64,000 nt of DNA from Amycolatopsis pretoriensis (lineage in GTDB: Bacteria; Actinomycetota; Actinomycetes; Mycobacteriales; Pseudonocardiaceae). The notes under the pieces are model-generated. The model was not told where the DNA came from. It saw only the letters and a program-made list of their open reading frames with translations, and made no database searches. The stretch lies in assembly GCF_900107925.1 (NCBI RefSeq), contig NZ_FNUJ01000007.1, forward strand, positions 186,001 to 250,000, in the 5' to 3' direction. Positions 60,069 to 64,000 of the stretch are shown here, piece by piece (within the stretch, counting starts at the first letter, position 1; each line of letters begins with the position of its first letter). Both the position numbers and the translations under genes were made by a program.

Positions 60069-61258
60069 CCATCCGGACCTATCGCGGCCGCAGCCTGGTG
60101 ACGTGGCTGGCGTTCGCGTGCGTGCTCGCATTGCTGCTCACCGCGGGATTGTGGCTGGTGTTCCGTGCGTCGACCGGCACTGTGGTGTCCGCCTACTTCG
60201 GCAAGACCGTCGGGCTCTACGCGGGTTCGTCGGTGCGGGTGCTCGGCGTGCCGGTCGGGCAGGTCACCGACGTCACGCCGCAGGGTGACGCGGTGCGCGT
60301 GGACATGCGTGTCGACGACGTGTCCCTGCCGGCCGACGTCGGCGCGGTCGTCGTCGCGCCGAGCCTGGTCAGCGACCGGTACGTCCAGCTGACCCCGGCC
60401 TACGACAACGGCCCGACCCTGGCTTCGGGAACGGTGCTGGCGAAGGACCGCACGGCGACGCCGGTCGAACTGGACGACCTGTATTCGAGCCTGGACAAGC
60501 TGTCGACGGCGCTGGGACCCAACGGCGCCAACAAGGACGGCGCGCTGTCCGGCGTCCTGGACACCGCGGCGAACACGTTGAAGGGCAACGGCGCTTCGCT
60601 GAATTCGACGGTCGGGCAGCTCGCCGACCTGGCCAAGACCCTCGACGGTTCGAAGGACGACCTGTTCTCGACCGTGCAGAACCTGAATTCGTTCACCGGC
60701 GCCCTGGCCCAGAGCGACCAGCAGCTCAACGAGTTCTACGGCCGCGTCGCCGACGTCAGCCAGTTCCTCGCGGCGGACTCGTCCGACGTCGGCGCGGCTC
60801 TGCAGTCCCTCGGCGGGGCGCTCGGCGACGTCCAGCAGTTCGTCAACGACAACAAGGGCGCACTGGAGTCCAATGTGGACAAGCTGGCGTCGCTGTCGAA
60901 GGTCCTGGTCGACCAGCGGGCCGCGTTGGCCGAGGTGCTCGACATCGCCCCGACCGGCGCGACGAACTTCATCAACTCCTACGACGCCGCGTCGGGCACG
61001 ATCGCCGTCCGCGACAACCTCAACGAGCTGACCAACCCGCCGATCCTCACCGTGTGCCGGCTGATCAGCTCGTTCACGCCGAAGGAAGTGCCGGACACGC
61101 TGGGGAACATCTGCAAGCAGCTGGCGCCGGTCCTGGACGGCGCGTTGAAGCTGCCGACCATCCCCCAGGTGCTCAATTCCCTGCAGAACGGCACTTTGCC
61201 GCCGTTGCCGCTCCCGCTGGTCGACGTCATGGAGCAGCTGACGGGCGGTGCGAAGTGA
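60065..61258 (+). CDS. mce4D: Mce4D
   Basis: 397-aa Mce protein: anchor helix (LVTWLAFACVLALLLTAGLW), MCE domain with GLYAGSSVRVLGVPVGQVTDV and PSLVSDRYVQL, long coiled helices, C-terminal Pro-rich end. ATG 60065 overlaps the mce4C stop. Carries a near copy of the 13-bp palindrome (GTCCAATGTGGAC, 60868). Confidence 0.94.
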   Translation: MTIRTYRGRSLVTWLAFACVLALLLTAGLWLVFRASTGTVVSAYFGKTVGLYAGSSVRVLGVPVGQVTDVTPQGDAVRVDMRVDDVSLPADVGAVVVAPSLVSDRYVQLTPAYDNGPTLASGTVLAKDRTATPVELDDLYSSLDKLSTALGPNGANKDGALSGVLDTAANTLKGNGASLNSTVGQLADLAKTLDGSKDDLFSTVQNLNSFTGALAQSDQQLNEFYGRVADVSQFLAADSSDVGAALQSLGGALGDVQQFVNDNKGALESNVDKLASLSKVLVDQRAALAEVLDIAPTGATNFINSYDAASGTIAVRDNLNELTNPPILTVCRLISSFTPKEVPDTLGNICKQLAPVLDGALKLPTIPQVLNSLQNGTLPPLPLPLVDVMEQLTGGAK

Positions 61259-62400
61259 AGCGGCTCGCGGGAGTGCTCGCCGGGGTGCTCGTACTGGCGG
61301 CCTGCAGCGACGGCGGGTTCAACGGCCTTTACGGAACTCCGCTGCCGGGCGGCGCGGACGTCGGCGACCACCCGTACCACGTCACGGCGTTGTTCACCGA
61401 CGTCCTGGACTTGGTGCCGCAGTCCAGCGTCAAGGTCAACGACGTCGCCGTCGGGCGGGTCGACAAGATTTCCTTGACGCCGGACACGCGGTCCGCGTTG
61501 GTCGCGATGACCGTGAACGGTGACATCGCGTTGCCCGCCAACGCGCGGGCCGAGCTGAAGCAGTCCTCGTTGCTGGGGGAGAAGTTCGTCGAGCTGAGCG
61601 TGCCGACGGCCGAGCCGGCGTCCGGTCACCTAAGTAATGGCGCCCAGATACCGCTCGGGCGGACGAACCGCAACCCCGAGGTCGAGGAGGTGCTCGGCGC
61701 GCTTTCCCTGCTGCTCAACGGCGGCGGCGTCGAGCAGATCCAGAAGATCAGCCACGAGCTGAACGACGCGTTGTCCGGCAACGAGCCGGAGATCCGCGCG
61801 CTGCTGTCGCGTGTGGACGAACTGGCGACCCAGCTCGACGGGCACCGCACCGAGATCCTCCGCGCGATCGACGGTCTCGGCAAGCTGTCGCACACTTTGG
61901 CCGGCCAGACGCAGAACCTGACGAACGCGCTCGACAACCTGGCACCGGGCCTGAAGATCGTCACCGATCAACGCGACCAGCTCGTCGGCATGCTGAACGC
62001 GCTGAACACGTTGTCCGGCGTCGCCGTCGACACGGTGACGAAGAGCCGCGACCAGCTCGTCGCGAACCTCAAGGCGCTGCAGCCGACGTTGACGAAGCTC
62101 GGCGAGGCCGGTGCCGATCTGCCGAACGCGTTGCAGATCCTGCTGACGTACCCGTTCCCGGACTACGCGGGCAACGTGATCAAGGGTGACTACGCGAACG
62201 TCGAGGCGAACGTGAACCTCGACCTGGACACGCTGATCTCGAACTTCACGAACTCGTCGCAGCCGCCGATCGCGTTGCCGGCCGGGCAGCCGTCCGCCGT
62301 CGCGCCGCCGTTGCCGCTGCCCGACCTCGGTCCGGTTCCGCAGTCCGCCGGGCCCGACCTGCTGGGCGGCCTGCTCGGCCTGATCGGGGGTGGCAGGTGA
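61255..62400 (+). CDS. mce4E: Mce4E lipoprotein (LprN-like)
   Basis: 381-aa Mce protein with a lipoprotein signal: lipobox LVLAAC, lipidated Cys17. MCE domain follows (VPQSSVKVNDVAVGRVDKISL; LKQSSLLGEKFVELS), then the shaft and Pro-rich tail. The E subunit is the only lipoprotein of Mce sets, as seen here. GTG 61255 overlaps the mce4D stop. Confidence 0.95.
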   Translation: MKRLAGVLAGVLVLAACSDGGFNGLYGTPLPGGADVGDHPYHVTALFTDVLDLVPQSSVKVNDVAVGRVDKISLTPDTRSALVAMTVNGDIALPANARAELKQSSLLGEKFVELSVPTAEPASGHLSNGAQIPLGRTNRNPEVEEVLGALSLLLNGGGVEQIQKISHELNDALSGNEPEIRALLSRVDELATQLDGHRTEILRAIDGLGKLSHTLAGQTQNLTNALDNLAPGLKIVTDQRDQLVGMLNALNTLSGVAVDTVTKSRDQLVANLKALQPTLTKLGEAGADLPNALQILLTYPFPDYAGNVIKGDYANVEANVNLDLDTLISNFTNSSQPPIALPAGQPSAVAPPLPLPDLGPVPQSAGPDLLGGLLGLIGGGR

Positions 62401-63632
62401 CCACCCGCAAGATCCGGATCCAGCTGTTCGCGTTCGTCGTCATCGCGGTGGTGTCGGTCGTCTACGCCGGCGGCCACTACGCGGGCCTGGACCGGTTGTT
62501 CGGCAACCGCGGCTATGTCGTCACCGCGCAGCTGACCGACTCCGGCGGCGTCTTCGTCAACTCCGAGGTCGCCTACCGCGGCGTGACGGTCGGGCGGGTG
62601 ACAGGGATGACGCTGACCGAGCACGGCGTCGACGTCGCGCTCGACATCGACGCGGGCGCCCCGGAAATCCCGGCCGACGCGCACGCGCAGGTGGCGAACC
62701 GGTCGGCGGTGGGGGAGCAGTTCGTCGACCTGCTGCCGTTGCACGACGGCGGGCCGTTCCTGAAGGACGGTTCGGTGATCACGGCGGACAAGACGTCGCT
62801 GCCGCCGTCGCCGGACACGGTGCTGTCGCATTTGGACGATCTCGTCGCGAGCGTGCACCCGGAGTCGCTGCGGACGGTCGTCGACGAGACGTACAACGCG
62901 TTCGCCGGCGCGGGCCCGGAACTGCAGCAGCTGCTGGACAGCACGGGCTCGCTGACCGCCGTCGCCGCGCAGTACGTCCCGCAGACGCAGGGGTTGCTGT
63001 CGAACTCGCGGGTGGTCCTGGACACGCAGCAGCGGCAGGCGGCGAACATCACCGACTTCGCTTCGGGTTTGCGCACGATCGCGGGCCAGCTCAAGAAGTC
63101 CGACCCGGACCTGCGGCGCGTGATCGCTCAGGCGCCGCAGCTGAGCCGGCAGATCAGCGACGTGCTCGCCGCGTCCGGGACGGATCTGGGCGTGCTGTTC
63201 GCGAACCTGCTGACGACGGCGCAGATCACGTCGTCCCGGCGCGATTCCCTCGAGGAACTGTTGGTGGCGTACCCGATCATCGGGGCGTTCTCGCCATCGA
63301 CGTCCCCGGACGGCACGGGACACCTCGGCGTGGTGTTCAACTTCTTCGACCCGGCGTCGTGCACGAAGGGGTACGAGGGGACGAAGCAGCGTCCGGCGAA
63401 CGACCAGACCGAGGCGCCGGTGAACATGAACGCGTACTGCGCGGAGCCGCCGGGCAGCCCGACCGGAGTTCGCGGGGCGCAGAACGCGCCTTACGCGGGA
63501 AAGCCACCGGCGATTCCGGCGGCGCCATCGCAGCAGGCTGCCTCTTCGTCGCCGCCGCAGCTGCCGGGAATGCTGAGCCTGCTGACGGGGCCGTCGTCCG
63601 GTGGCCTCGGCCGGCTGTTGGGCGCCCCGTGA
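62397..63632 (+). CDS. mce4F: Mce4F
   Basis: 411-aa Mce protein: anchor helix (IQLFAFVVIAVVSVVYAGG), MCE domain (GGVFVNSEVAYRGVTVGRVTGM; ANRSAVGEQFVDLLP), helical shaft, C-terminal region with two Cys (DPASCTKGYEG, NAYCAEPP) and a Pro/Ala/Ser-rich tail. GTG 62397 overlaps mce4E stop. Last of the six Mce4 subunits. Confidence 0.94.
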   Translation: MTTRKIRIQLFAFVVIAVVSVVYAGGHYAGLDRLFGNRGYVVTAQLTDSGGVFVNSEVAYRGVTVGRVTGMTLTEHGVDVALDIDAGAPEIPADAHAQVANRSAVGEQFVDLLPLHDGGPFLKDGSVITADKTSLPPSPDTVLSHLDDLVASVHPESLRTVVDETYNAFAGAGPELQQLLDSTGSLTAVAAQYVPQTQGLLSNSRVVLDTQQRQAANITDFASGLRTIAGQLKKSDPDLRRVIAQAPQLSRQISDVLAASGTDLGVLFANLLTTAQITSSRRDSLEELLVAYPIIGAFSPSTSPDGTGHLGVVFNFFDPASCTKGYEGTKQRPANDQTEAPVNMNAYCAEPPGSPTGVRGAQNAPYAGKPPAIPAAPSQQAASSSPPQLPGMLSLLTGPSSGGLGRLLGAP

Positions 63633-64000
63633 GAATTTTGGTCGTGGCGGCGGTACTTTCGGTACTGGCGGCCCTGTTCGCCGGGTGGACCTGGTGGCGA
63701 GCCGCGTCGGACGAGTCCTTGGCACGCGGTCGCGACCGCGACGCGGTGCTGGCGGCGGCCGGCCCGGAACTGGTGACGCTGAACACGATCGACTACCGCT
63801 CGGCCGGCGCGGACGTGGACCGCTGGATAGCGGCGACAACGGGGCAGTACGGAAAGGACCTTTCGAGCGACCGGCAGGTCCAGATCGAGCGGGCATCGAG
63901 CGCACGCACGGTTTCGTCGGCATCGCTGGTCCAGGCGGCGGTGACGGAGATTTCCGCCGACTCGGCTCGTCTGCTGGCGGTCCTGGACGTCCGGGTTTCA
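63629..64000 (+). CDS. Mce-associated membrane protein, 3' truncated
   Basis: First 124 residues of a Mce-associated (Mam/Mas) protein: one N-terminal transmembrane helix (ILVVAAVLSVLAALFAGWTWW) followed by an NTF2-like external domain (DAVLAAAGPELVTLNTIDYRSAGADVDRWIAATTGQYGKDL). GTG 63629 overlaps the mce4F stop. Equivalent to the Rv3493c position in mycobacteria; such proteins stabilise or assist the Mce complex. Continues beyond the window. Confidence 0.9.
   Translation, partial: MRILVVAAVLSVLAALFAGWTWWRAASDESLARGRDRDAVLAAAGPELVTLNTIDYRSAGADVDRWIAATTGQYGKDLSSDRQVQIERASSARTVSSASLVQAAVTEISADSARLLAVLDVRVS

Noticed and set aside
1..64000. tRNA, rRNA, insertion sequences, prophage genes
   Set aside because: No cloverleaf with TTCRANTC arm, no transposase or phage protein motif seen; a dedicated scan could still find small RNAs.

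Overview
The window is a high-GC (about 70% by eye) chromosomal segment of an actinomycete, most likely a Pseudonocardiales member close to Amycolatopsis. Evidence: the conserved order dapF - hflX - lexA - LysM gene - nrdR - nrdJ and the ideR - galK - galE cluster, a complete mce4-type steroid importer, a mycothiol-isomerase-like DinB protein, very frequent GTG starts and stop/start overlaps. No rRNA, tRNA, insertion sequence, phage gene or CRISPR array was seen.

Layout. 1-14.1 kb is core: dapF (cut by the left edge), an unknown protein, an archaeal-type valS, a divergent MFS exporter/HTH regulator pair, hflX, a secreted propeller-like protein, the divergent lexA/LysM SOS pair, and nrdR-nrdJ behind three DnaA-box-like 9-mers spaced exactly 32 bp apart. 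14.1-26.5 kb holds small accessory modules, several with clear operators: FAD monooxygenase/TetR, a secreted Asp/His-rich protein, a 52-aa ribbon-helix-helix protein coupled to a VOC protein under three 8-bp CTAG boxes, a ferritin-like protein, TetR/azoreductase/SMR exporter, prolyl oligopeptidase, a zinc peptidase, a MocR regulator and a CBS protein.

26.6-31.8 kb is the most unusual part: two overlapping genes, a secretion-signal-less LCAT-like alpha/beta hydrolase with a C-terminal beta domain, and a 1260-aa STAND-like NTPase with an apparent transglutaminase-like N-terminus and a tandem array of 37-aa repeats, some identical at the DNA level. The second half falls in GC and changes codon use. 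It looks like a diversifying conflict or immune-type system, but this is inference.

31.8-45.4 kb: MuiA-like protein, secreted S15 peptidase, YdcF protein, FAD oxidoreductase, two-component system, M23 peptidase, DUF4192 protein, then ideR-galK and galE, and a rhodanese. 45.4-50.8 kb: an array of 47-bp repeats, then an acuC-like deacetylase next to a Pat-like GNAT/acyl-CoA-synthetase fusion (a lysine acetylation switch) and a serine hydrolase.

50.8-64.0 kb is a steroid/cholesterol uptake locus laid out as mycobacterial mce4: fadE27-fadE26 diverge, across a perfect KstR palindrome, from fdxD, two steroid-type SDRs, yrbE4AB, mce4A-F and the start of a Mce-associated protein cut by the right edge. 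Almost every gene there overlaps the next by 4 bp, so it should be co-expressed and derepressed by steroid catabolites.
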